In this document: positions 33,928 to 41,117 of the stretch, piece by piece | How the letters are laid out: each line of letters opens with the position of its first letter | Position numbering within the stretch: position 1 is the first letter of the stretch | Assembly (NCBI GenBank): GCA_041678605.1 | Contig: JBAYNW010000016.1 | Location: forward strand, 1-44,044 | Source: JBAYNW01 sp041678605 | GTDB taxonomy: Bacteria > Cyanobacteriota > Vampirovibrionia > Gastranaerophilales > Gastranaerophilaceae | Length of the DNA: 44,044 bases | Direction of reading: 5' to 3' | The notes under the pieces: generated by a model | Seen by the model: only the letters and a program-made list of their open reading frames with translations | Databases searched by the model: none | Told to the model about the DNA's origin: nothing | Program-made: the position numbers and the translations under genes

Positions 33928-34016
33928 ATACGCCTCTCTTTTAATTATAAATTGACTCAACAGAATAAAATTAGCACAAGAAAATGCTCAATAAATCATC
34001 TTTTTGGAGGAAAAAT

Positions 34017-34125
34017 GGGAACGGGAAATTGGGAACGGGAAGGGGAAAACGTGAGACGTGAGAGGTGAGACGTGAGAAGAGAAACTGGACTTATCGACTA
34101 TTCAACCTCTCGCCCCTCACTTTTT
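34017..34125. repeat. Heptanucleotide (STRR-like) array upstream of typA
   Basis: GGGAACG-like heptads, then GTGAGAC/GTGAGAG/GTGAGAC/GTGAGAA (34051-34078), then AGAAACTGGACTTA and degenerate CGACTATTCAACC units. The module order is the same as at 16701-16852. Confidence 0.85.
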
Positions 34126-34167
34126 TCCATCCCTGCCACTTGCAAATAAAAGTTTTTGCGATAAAAT

Positions 34168-34190
34168 AAAAGTGTAATATTTACACTTTT
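34168..34190. promoter_or_regulatory. Inverted repeat just upstream of typA
   Basis: AAAAGTGT (34168-34175) and ACACTTTT (34183-34190), perfect 8-bp arms with a 7-nt loop, 19 nt before the typA ATG. It could be an operator or a 5' UTR hairpin. Confidence 0.4.
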
Positions 34191-34209
34191 GCAAAGTAGA
34201 CTTGGAAAA

Positions 34210-36006
34210 ATGAATTTAGAAGATAAAAAACTGCGGAATATAGCGATTATCGCTCACGTTGACCATGGAAAAACGACACTTGTCGATTGTATGCTCAAAC
34301 AGAGCGGCGTGTTTAGAGAAAATCAGGTCGTTCAGCAATGCGTTCTGGACAGCAACGATTTGGAACGGGAACGCGGAATTACAATACTATCAAAAAATAT
34401 TTCCATAAATTACAAGGATTATAAAATTAATGTCGTTGACACCCCCGGCCACGCCGATTTTGGCGGAGAAGTCGAGCGGGTTTTAGGGATGGTTGATGGA
34501 GCTTTGTTAATCGTTGATGCTGCGGAAGGTCCGATGCCCCAAACGAGATTTGTTTTGTCAAAAGCACTGGAATTGGGGATTAAAATTATTGTTGTAATCA
34601 ACAAAATCGACCGGCAGGGTGCAGAGCCTTTGACGGCTCTCGACAAGGTTTTTGACCTGTTCACCGAACTAACGGACAGAGAAGATTTGCTAGATTTCCC
34701 GTTTATATTTGCCAGCAGCCTTCTTGGCTTTGCGATAAAAGATTTGGACGACGAAAGAGATGGCATTACCCCGCTTTTGGATTGCATTTTGGAAAATATA
34801 AAAACGCCGTCCGGCGATGTCAAAAAACCGCTTCAATTTCAAGCTACAACACTTGACTACAACGAATATGTCGGGAGAATTGTTATCGGACGTGTGGTAA
34901 ACGGGGTTATAAAATCTCAAGAACAGGTTTGTGTGGTAAAAGCTGACGGCTCTCAGGAGAGAGGCAAAATTACAAAATTGTACGGATTTAAGGACTTAGG
35001 CAGGGTTGAAATAGAAGAAGCCGAAGCAGGCGATATCGTTGGTGTCGCAGGGTTTTCAGATATTCAAATCGGCGAAACCATTTGCCCTTTAACAAACCCT
35101 GTCGCCCTTCCTTTAATTCACGTTGATGAACCGACATTACAGATGAATTTTTCCGTAAACGACAGCCCTTTTTCAGGAACAGAAGGGAAATTTGTTACAT
35201 CACGGCAGCTTAGAAAAAGGCTTTACCTTGAGCTTGAAAAAAATGTCAGCTTAAGAGTTGAAGACACTGACAGCACGGACGTTTTCAAAGTAAGCGGGCG
35301 GGGCGAACTGCATTTGGGAATTTTAATTGAAACAATGCGGCGTGAGGGTTATGAGTTTCAGGTTTCAAAGCCCGAAGTCATATTCAAAACCTTCAAGGGT
35401 GTTCAGCACGAACCTTTTGAAAATTTAATTATAGACGCACCCGAAGAATATGCCGGAAGCTGCATTGACAAGCTTTCGCAAAGAAAAGCAGAAATGCAGG
35501 AGATGAGTGTATCAACGGGCCGAACTCATTTGAAATTTTTAATCCCTGCAAGAGGCCTAATAGGATTCAGAAGCGAATTCATCCGAATGACACGCGGCGA
35601 CGGGATTATGTATCATACTTTTTATAAATATCAGCCATATGCCGGTGAAATTCCACGCCAGAGAACAGGTTCTCTGATTTCTCTGGAGGCAGGAGAGGCA
35701 ATTCCTTACGCTCTGGCTCAGTTTGAGGACAGAGGCGTATTCTTTGTAACCCCGAAAACTAAAGTTTACAGGGGCATGATAATCGGTGAAGGCAACCGCT
35801 CACAGGATATTGCCGTAAATATCTGCAAGACTAAAAAATTAACCAATATGAGAAGCTCAACCGCAGATGTGATGGTAACGCTTCAGGCTCCAAGGATTAT
35901 GTCACTGGAAGATTGTCTGGAATATATTTCGGAAGACGAATTGCTTGAAATCACGCCTAAAAATATCAGAATAAGAAAAGCAGAACTTAACAGAAAAATA
36001 TTTTAG
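34210..36006 (+). CDS. typA: Translational GTPase TypA/BipA
   Basis: 598 aa, full length. G1 AHVDHGKTT (~16-24), the RERGITI effector stretch, G3 DTPGHADFGGEVERVL and G4 NKIDRQGAEP are seen. The EF-G-like domains III and V and the TypA C-terminal RTHLKFLIPARGLIGFRSEF follow. TypA binds ribosomes and supports 50S assembly and stress or cold adaptation. The ATG at 34210 fits family length; a TTG at 34189 would add seven residues. The SD is weak. Confidence 0.96.
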   Translation: MNLEDKKLRNIAIIAHVDHGKTTLVDCMLKQSGVFRENQVVQQCVLDSNDLERERGITILSKNISINYKDYKINVVDTPGHADFGGEVERVLGMVDGALLIVDAAEGPMPQTRFVLSKALELGIKIIVVINKIDRQGAEPLTALDKVFDLFTELTDREDLLDFPFIFASSLLGFAIKDLDDERDGITPLLDCILENIKTPSGDVKKPLQFQATTLDYNEYVGRIVIGRVVNGVIKSQEQVCVVKADGSQERGKITKLYGFKDLGRVEIEEAEAGDIVGVAGFSDIQIGETICPLTNPVALPLIHVDEPTLQMNFSVNDSPFSGTEGKFVTSRQLRKRLYLELEKNVSLRVEDTDSTDVFKVSGRGELHLGILIETMRREGYEFQVSKPEVIFKTFKGVQHEPFENLIIDAPEEYAGSCIDKLSQRKAEMQEMSVSTGRTHLKFLIPARGLIGFRSEFIRMTRGDGIMYHTFYKYQPYAGEIPRQRTGSLISLEAGEAIPYALAQFEDRGVFFVTPKTKVYRGMIIGEGNRSQDIAVNICKTKKLTNMRSSTADVMVTLQAPRIMSLEDCLEYISEDELLEITPKNIRIRKAELNRKIF

Positions 36007-36011
36007 TTTAT

Positions 36012-36037
36012 AAGTTGAAAAGTTCCACTTTTCACTT
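36012..36037 (+). terminator. Hairpin after typA
   Basis: GAAAAGT (36017-36023), loop TCC, ACTTTTC (36027-36033), extended by AAGT/ACTT with one bulged T. No strong U-run follows, so it may attenuate rather than terminate. Confidence 0.35.
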
Positions 36038-36070
36038 ATTTGTGATATTCTAAGATAAAGGTGATATGTT

Positions 36071-36544
36071 ATGGGCGAAGTAATAAAAAGAGAGAGCATA
36101 AGACAGGTCGTAAAAGGGCTTCAAGAGTCCGGAAAAACGGTTGTTACGACAAATGGCTGTTTTGATATTCTGCATGTCGGCCATGTCCGGTATTTGCAAA
36201 AAACAAAAAGTTTTGCGGATTATTCAGTCATTCTTTTGAATTCGGACAAGTCCGTCAAATTAATCAAGGGTGAAGGCCGCCCGATAAATAACGAAAATGA
36301 CAGGGCGGAAATTCTATGTGCTTTGTCCTGCGTAGATTACGTCGTTTTGTTTGACGAAAGCTCACCGGGGGACCTTCTGGATGAAATAAAGCCCAATATA
36401 CATACGAAGGGGGCTGATTATTCTGTAGGGACACTTCCTGAGGCAGATGTGATTCTGAAAAACGGCGGAAAAATCGAATTCATAACTTTTGTTGAAGGAA
36501 AATCAACCACCAATACAATCGAAACAATGAGAAAATTAATTTGA
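36071..36544 (+). CDS. rfaE2: D-glycero-beta-D-manno-heptose 1-phosphate adenylyltransferase (RfaE2/HldE C-domain)
   Basis: 157 aa, the size of stand-alone RfaE2. The nucleotidyltransferase motif is TTNGCFDILHVGHVRYLQ (HxGH at ~36-39), with LLNSDKSVKLIKG, the GRPINNENDRAEIL stretch and the C-terminal EGKSTTNTIETMRKL. It makes ADP-heptose for the LPS inner core. It directly precedes the lipid A genes, which supports an outer membrane with heptose-containing LPS. The kinase half is not in this window. The SD is AAAGGTGAT. Confidence 0.93.
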   Translation: MGEVIKRESIRQVVKGLQESGKTVVTTNGCFDILHVGHVRYLQKTKSFADYSVILLNSDKSVKLIKGEGRPINNENDRAEILCALSCVDYVVLFDESSPGDLLDEIKPNIHTKGADYSVGTLPEADVILKNGGKIEFITFVEGKSTTNTIETMRKLI

Positions 36545-36615
36545 CAACTTAACAAATTGAAAATTATTCAAGTTAGTATTAAAATTAGAAAATAACCAAT
36601 AATCGGGGGAAGTAT

Positions 36616-37710
36616 ATGAAAACATACACAATTGAAGAAATAACAAAAGTAGTCGGGGGCTTGCTGAACAAGGTTAAGGACGCTCAAATTTCAAGTATAG
36701 CTCCGCCGTTGCTTGCGGATGAAAATGCTCTGGCACTTGCGTTGAGTGAAGAAGAAATCGAAAACATTTCGCAGACAAAAGCGAAAGCGGTGCTTGTACC
36801 GTTAGGGGTAAGTCTTGAAAACATTACAACAATTGAGGTTGAAAGACCTCGATTGGCGATGATGAAATTATTACAGATGTTTTATATTGAACCCGAAACT
36901 CAAATCGGCGTTCATCCATCCGCAACTGTCCACAGCAGTGCAAAACTGGGGAAAAACATTTCAATCGGCCCGAATGTTGTTATATCACGCAATGCGGAAA
37001 TAGGCGATAATACAAAGATTGTTGCCAATTCTTACATAGGCGGCGGTGTGAAAATAGGCAGCGGATGTTTTTTCCACGCAGGTGTAAATATCGGTGACAG
37101 AGTTAAAATCGGCAACGATGTAATTTTACATCACGGTGTGAGTCTTGGTGCAGACGGTTTCAGCTTTGTTACGGAGAATCCCGACAACATAGAGCAAGCG
37201 AGGAAAGACGGAGCTGTTCTGGAAGAAAACACTTCCCATAAAATCTTTAAAATTCCTTCAATCGGTTCGGTTGAAATTTCCGACAACGTTGAAATAGGTG
37301 CAAACACGACCATTGACAGAGGTACTATAGAAGATACTTTCATCGGTGAAGACACAAAAATAGATAATCAGGTTATGATAGGCCACAACTGTAAAATCGG
37401 CAAGGGCTGTATGATAGTTTCACAAGTCGGGATTGCGGGAAGCTGCGTAATAGGTGATAGAGTTGTTATTGCAGGTCAAGCGGGGCTTGCTGACCACATC
37501 AGCATAGGAAGCGACTCAATTTTAACCGCAAAAGCCGGAGTTACAAAAAGTTTTCCTGAAAAATCTATTGTTGTAGGTATCCCCGCAGTGCCGAGAAAAG
37601 ACTTTATCCGTCAGCTTAAGACGATGAAAGACGCAGAAGAGTTGATAAAAAAATTCAAAAAATACGAGCCTTTTTTACAGACATTTGAAAACGAAAGCAA
37701 GGATGAATGA
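36616..37710 (+). CDS. lpxD: UDP-3-O-acylglucosamine N-acyltransferase LpxD
   Basis: 364 aa. An N-terminal uridine-binding domain (~1-100) is followed by a left-handed beta-helix of hexapeptide repeats from IGVHPSATVHSSAKLGKN to about residue 320, with the catalytic-type IGHNCKIG, and a C-terminal helical tail. It adds the second N-linked acyl chain in lipid A synthesis. SD GGGGGAAG. Its stop overlaps the lpxC start by 4 bp (ATGA), so the two are translationally coupled. Confidence 0.95.
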   Translation: MKTYTIEEITKVVGGLLNKVKDAQISSIAPPLLADENALALALSEEEIENISQTKAKAVLVPLGVSLENITTIEVERPRLAMMKLLQMFYIEPETQIGVHPSATVHSSAKLGKNISIGPNVVISRNAEIGDNTKIVANSYIGGGVKIGSGCFFHAGVNIGDRVKIGNDVILHHGVSLGADGFSFVTENPDNIEQARKDGAVLEENTSHKIFKIPSIGSVEISDNVEIGANTTIDRGTIEDTFIGEDTKIDNQVMIGHNCKIGKGCMIVSQVGIAGSCVIGDRVVIAGQAGLADHISIGSDSILTAKAGVTKSFPEKSIVVGIPAVPRKDFIRQLKTMKDAEELIKKFKKYEPFLQTFENESKDE

Positions 37711-38522
37711 CGACAATCTTAAATGAAATTGAAATAACAGGCAACGGCTTGATGAAAAACCGGCCGAGTTGTGTTCGGGTTTTACCTTCCGATGAGGGAC
37801 AAATAAAATTTTTCGTTGAAAATTCAACTGACCCCATAATTGCAGATGTTGAGAATGTCGTTTCTACAAATCATTGTGTTACTTTGGGCAATAAGCGAAG
37901 TAAGATTATGCTGTCGGAGCATTTCGTTGCTGCCTGTGCTTTTCTGGGCATAAATTCTTTGGACGTACATGTTTCAAATACGGAAATGCCTATTCTAGAC
38001 GGCAGTTCGAAAAAATGGGTTGAATTGCTCAGGCAAGCCGGTGTGGAAAAACAAAACGGTAAAAGAAAGTTTTATACTCTCAAAGAGCCTGTTTATTATT
38101 TGAACGGTAAAACTTATATGGTTATTCTGCCCGATGAAGAGTTAAATATCACTTATGCAGTGAATTACAACCACCCTGATTTAAAAAATAAATGGATTTC
38201 TTTCAACGAAAAAAACGTTGAAGAAATTATTGAAGCAAGAACCTTCGGATTTTTGAAGGACTTAAAAAAGTTTCAGTTTTTTGGTTTTGCGAGGGGAGTA
38301 ACTTACGAAAACACGGTGGGGCTTGAAGGAAACAACTATACTGTCGAGCTTCGAAGTGAGTTTGAACCCATAAAACACAAAATTCTGGATTTAATAGGGG
38401 ATTTATACCTGACGGGCATTAATCCTCTTGACCTGAAGGCACAAATAATAGTAAAAGAGGCCGGCCATGCCGTGCATATTAAAGCAGCAAAAATGCTGAA
38501 AGAGAAAATAATACAAAGTTGA
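37707..38522 (+). CDS. lpxC: UDP-3-O-acyl-N-acetylglucosamine deacetylase LpxC
   Basis: 271 aa, ~30 shorter than E. coli LpxC. Zn ligands are seen in LSEHFVAA (catalytic Glu-His) and in HKILDLIGD (His and Asp). EARTFGFLKD and the second-domain core are also present. The N-terminal block, usually GVGLHSG, reads ITGNGLMKNRP, and the C-terminal usual GH-x-x-NH stretch reads AGHAVHIK. It catalyses the committed, Zn-dependent step of lipid A synthesis. It starts inside the lpxD stop codon. Confidence 0.93.
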   Translation: MTTILNEIEITGNGLMKNRPSCVRVLPSDEGQIKFFVENSTDPIIADVENVVSTNHCVTLGNKRSKIMLSEHFVAACAFLGINSLDVHVSNTEMPILDGSSKKWVELLRQAGVEKQNGKRKFYTLKEPVYYLNGKTYMVILPDEELNITYAVNYNHPDLKNKWISFNEKNVEEIIEARTFGFLKDLKKFQFFGFARGVTYENTVGLEGNNYTVELRSEFEPIKHKILDLIGDLYLTGINPLDLKAQIIVKEAGHAVHIKAAKMLKEKIIQS

Positions 38523-38598
38523 AAAGGCGAAAGGTTTAATTTTAATTTAGAAATAACCGTTCAACTATTCAACCTTTAAAACAAAAAAGGAGAATGAA

Positions 38599-39039
38599 AT
38601 GACTGAAAAAAAAATAAGCCTGGATATTGTAGATATCATGAAAATGATTCCGCACAGATATCCGTTTTTACTTGTGGATAAAATTACGGAGTGCGTTCCG
38701 GGCAAATATTCAAAAGGTTACAAAAATATTACGGCAAATGAAGAGTTTTTTCAGGGACATTTTCCGAACAATCCCATTATGCCGGGTGTTTTGCAGCTTG
38801 AAGCATTAGCCCAATGTTCAGCTCCGATTCTCTTGGCATTAGATGAATACAAAGACAAATTGGCGTTATTTGCAGCAGCAGATAATGTCAGATTTAAAAA
38901 TATAGTACGGCCGGGCGACAGGTTTGATATGGAAATCGAACTTTTAAAACTAAAAGGGCCAATCGGAAAAAGCCATGCGGTTGGTTACGTCGACGGCAAA
39001 GTGGTTGTAGAAGCAGATATGACGGTATGTATGAAGTGA
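38599..39039 (+). CDS. fabZ: 3-hydroxyacyl-ACP dehydratase FabZ
   Basis: 146 aa hot-dog fold enzyme. MIPHRYPFLLVDKI, the catalytic His in FQGHFPNNPIMPG and the catalytic Glu in VLQLEALAQ are visible. It dehydrates 3-hydroxyacyl-ACP in fatty acid elongation. Between lpxC and lpxA it balances 3-hydroxyacyl-ACP use for lipid A against elongation. SD AAAGGAGAA. The 76-nt gap from lpxC contains a degenerate TTCAACTATTCAACC heptad-like stretch. Confidence 0.96.
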   Translation: MTEKKISLDIVDIMKMIPHRYPFLLVDKITECVPGKYSKGYKNITANEEFFQGHFPNNPIMPGVLQLEALAQCSAPILLALDEYKDKLALFAAADNVRFKNIVRPGDRFDMEIELLKLKGPIGKSHAVGYVDGKVVVEADMTVCMK

Positions 39040-39048
39040 GGTGAAAAA

Positions 39049-39870
39049 ATGATAGACAAAACAGCAATTATACACAAATCGGCACAAATAGCCGATGATG
39101 TGATTATCGGACCAAATGTTATAATAGGGGAAAATGTTAAAATCAAGAGCGGAGTAAAAATTATTGCAAATGCTTACCTTGAATTTTGCGAAATAGGCGA
39201 AGGCACTGTAATAAGTCCTTTTGCAACTATCGGGACCCCTCCGCAAGATTTGGGATACAAAAACGAACCGACGAATGTTATTGTCGGCAAAAATTGTCTG
39301 ATAAAAGAAAACGTAACGATAAACCGTGCTTCAGGCGAAGGAAATTCAACAATTGTCGGTGACAAATGCCTGCTTATGGTTGGAGCCCACGTTGCTCATA
39401 ACTGCAAACTTGAGGATGAAGTTATTCTTGCAAATTTGGTAACACTTGGCGGGCATGTTCAAGTCGGTTTCGGAGCCTTTATCGGCGGAATGGGGGTATA
39501 TCATCAGAATATTAGAATCGGTAAAATGTGTATTATAAGCGGATTTTCAGCCGCCAGACAAGATATTTTACCGTATTCGAAAAATGACGGGTGTCCGGCT
39601 TCCGCTACCGGCTTAAACGTGATTGCACTTAAACGCAGGGGCTTCTCACAAGAAGACAGAACAATTATGAATGAGGCTTTTAAATTATTAACATCCCCTG
39701 AATATAATACTTCTCAGGCGATAGAAAAAATAAAAAGTGAAGGTAGAATAAACGAGCAGGTCGAAGAAATGATTGAATTCGTGCAGTCTTCAAAACGCGG
39801 AGTTTCACTAAAAGTCCACAAGGAAAGAATCAGAGCCATTCCAATTGTGGACCAACTGGGTGTTAATTAG
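39049..39870 (+). CDS. lpxA: UDP-N-acetylglucosamine acyltransferase LpxA
   Basis: 273 aa hexapeptide-repeat acyltransferase. Repeats from IHKSAQIADDVIIGPNVIIG form the beta-helix. The catalytic His lies in LMVGAHVAHNC, followed by TLGGHVQVG and GMGVYHQNIRIG, and a helical C-terminal domain begins at NVIALKRRGFS. It performs the first step of lipid A synthesis, 3-O-acylation of UDP-GlcNAc. It follows fabZ by 9 nt with a GAGGTG SD. The operon order is lpxD-lpxC-fabZ-lpxA; lpxB is not in the window. Confidence 0.96.
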   Translation: MIDKTAIIHKSAQIADDVIIGPNVIIGENVKIKSGVKIIANAYLEFCEIGEGTVISPFATIGTPPQDLGYKNEPTNVIVGKNCLIKENVTINRASGEGNSTIVGDKCLLMVGAHVAHNCKLEDEVILANLVTLGGHVQVGFGAFIGGMGVYHQNIRIGKMCIISGFSAARQDILPYSKNDGCPASATGLNVIALKRRGFSQEDRTIMNEAFKLLTSPEYNTSQAIEKIKSEGRINEQVEEMIEFVQSSKRGVSLKVHKERIRAIPIVDQLGVN

Positions 39871-39874
39871 AAAG

Positions 39875-39916
39875 AGGATGCGGAAAAAGTCTAAAAATAA
39901 GTTTGATTTTTCCGCA
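39875..39916. repeat. Hairpin element between lpxA and the aminopeptidase gene
   Basis: TGCGGAAAAA (39879-39888) pairs with TTTTTCCGCA (39907-39916). The left end GAGGATGCGGAA is shared with the outer arm of the composite repeat at 42724, and its AAAGAGGATG start recalls the MITE end at 43921. Confidence 0.55.
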
Positions 39917-39965
39917 AGCTCAAAAGCAAAAGGGACTTAGCCCCTTAATACAGGTGGGTAAAATT

Positions 39966-41066
39966 ATGGAAAAATGGGAAAAATACGCAGCCGTACTGGT
40001 TGATTATTCAACAAACGTACAAAAAGGCGATTTGGTAATAATAAGGGCAACAAGCCCTATGGCTGAAGACCTTGTTAAAGCCGTTTACAAAAGAGTTCTT
40101 CAAAAGGGTGCAAATCCAGTGCTGAGAACTTCAATCTGTGATATGTCGGATATTTTTATAAAATATGCAACCGATGAACAATTGGATTATGTTGATCCGA
40201 TTTCAAAACTTGAATACGAAAAAGTGGACAAATATATTTCAATCGGGGCACCTTTGAACGTTAAAAACATGGCCCGTGCAGATAAAACAAAGCTTGCAAG
40301 ACGCTCTAAAGCAACAAGAGAGCTTTCTGAACTTCTGCTTTCACGCTCTGCCAGAGGCGAAGCAAGCTGGGTTATAGCGGACGTTCCGACAAATGCACTT
40401 GCCCAGGAAGCAAAAATGTCGTTTGACGAATACAGTGAATTTTTATTCAACGCATGCTTTTTGAATCTGGATGACCCTGTCGCAAAACTTCTTGAAATGG
40501 ACAAAGAACAAAAACGCATGTCTGAATATCTTGACAAAAAAAGCAGAATCCGAATTGTCGGCGAAAAGACTGACATAACCTTCTCGACAAAAGGCAGAAC
40601 GTGGGTAAGCTGCTCGGGGCTTAACAATTACCCTGACGGTGAAGTTTTTACCTCACCGGTTGAAGACAGTGCCGAGGGTGAAATTTACTTTGATTTTCCG
40701 GCAATTTACAGAGGAAATGAGGCTCATAAAATTCACCTGACGCTGAAAAACGGAAAAGTCATCAAAGCAGTTGCCGAAAAAGGTGAAGAATTTTTGAACG
40801 CCATGCTTGATATGGACGAAGGTTCAAGATTTGTGGGTGAGATTGCAATCGGTACGAATGAAATGATTCAAGACGTTACGGGCAATATTTTATTTGACGA
40901 AAAAATCGGCGGTTCAATTCATATGGCAGTAGGGTCATCTTATCCTGAAACAGGCGGGAAAAATGTCTCCGGACTCCACTGGGACATAATTAAAAACATG
41001 AAAGAGGGCGGGGAAATCTATGCCGATGATGAACTTGTTTATAAAGACGGAAAATTTGTAATTTAA
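39966..41066 (+). CDS. M29-family aminopeptidase
   Basis: 366 aa. The dinuclear metal-site motifs of M29 are all in the C-terminal half: the Glu in NYPDGEVFTSP, the Glu in FVGEIAIGTN, the His and Tyr in IHMAVGSSYPETGGKN, and the His-Asp in GLHWDII. It removes N-terminal amino acids in the cytosol. The N-terminal half starts WEKYAAVLVDYSTNVQKGDLVII as in the family. A longer reading from 39903 begins inside a hairpin; the ATG at 39966 has an AGGTGG SD and matches family starts. A terminator follows. Confidence 0.93.
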   Translation: MEKWEKYAAVLVDYSTNVQKGDLVIIRATSPMAEDLVKAVYKRVLQKGANPVLRTSICDMSDIFIKYATDEQLDYVDPISKLEYEKVDKYISIGAPLNVKNMARADKTKLARRSKATRELSELLLSRSARGEASWVIADVPTNALAQEAKMSFDEYSEFLFNACFLNLDDPVAKLLEMDKEQKRMSEYLDKKSRIRIVGEKTDITFSTKGRTWVSCSGLNNYPDGEVFTSPVEDSAEGEIYFDFPAIYRGNEAHKIHLTLKNGKVIKAVAEKGEEFLNAMLDMDEGSRFVGEIAIGTNEMIQDVTGNILFDEKIGGSIHMAVGSSYPETGGKNVSGLHWDIIKNMKEGGEIYADDELVYKDGKFVI

Positions 41067-41071
41067 CCAAT

Positions 41072-41100
41072 AAAAAAGAGGCGTTTGGGCCTCTTTTTTT
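41072..41100 (+). terminator. Rho-independent terminator after the aminopeptidase gene
   Basis: A6 tract, GAGGC (41078-41082), loop, GCCTC (41089-41093), then T7. The A/T arms make it usable in both directions, also for the convergent 41118 gene. Confidence 0.9.
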
Positions 41101-41117
41101 ATATTAACCTTTTAATA

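Noticed and set aside
39903..39965. Longer start for the M29 aminopeptidase
   Set aside because: It starts inside a hairpin; the ATG at 39966 has a good SD and matches family N-termini.
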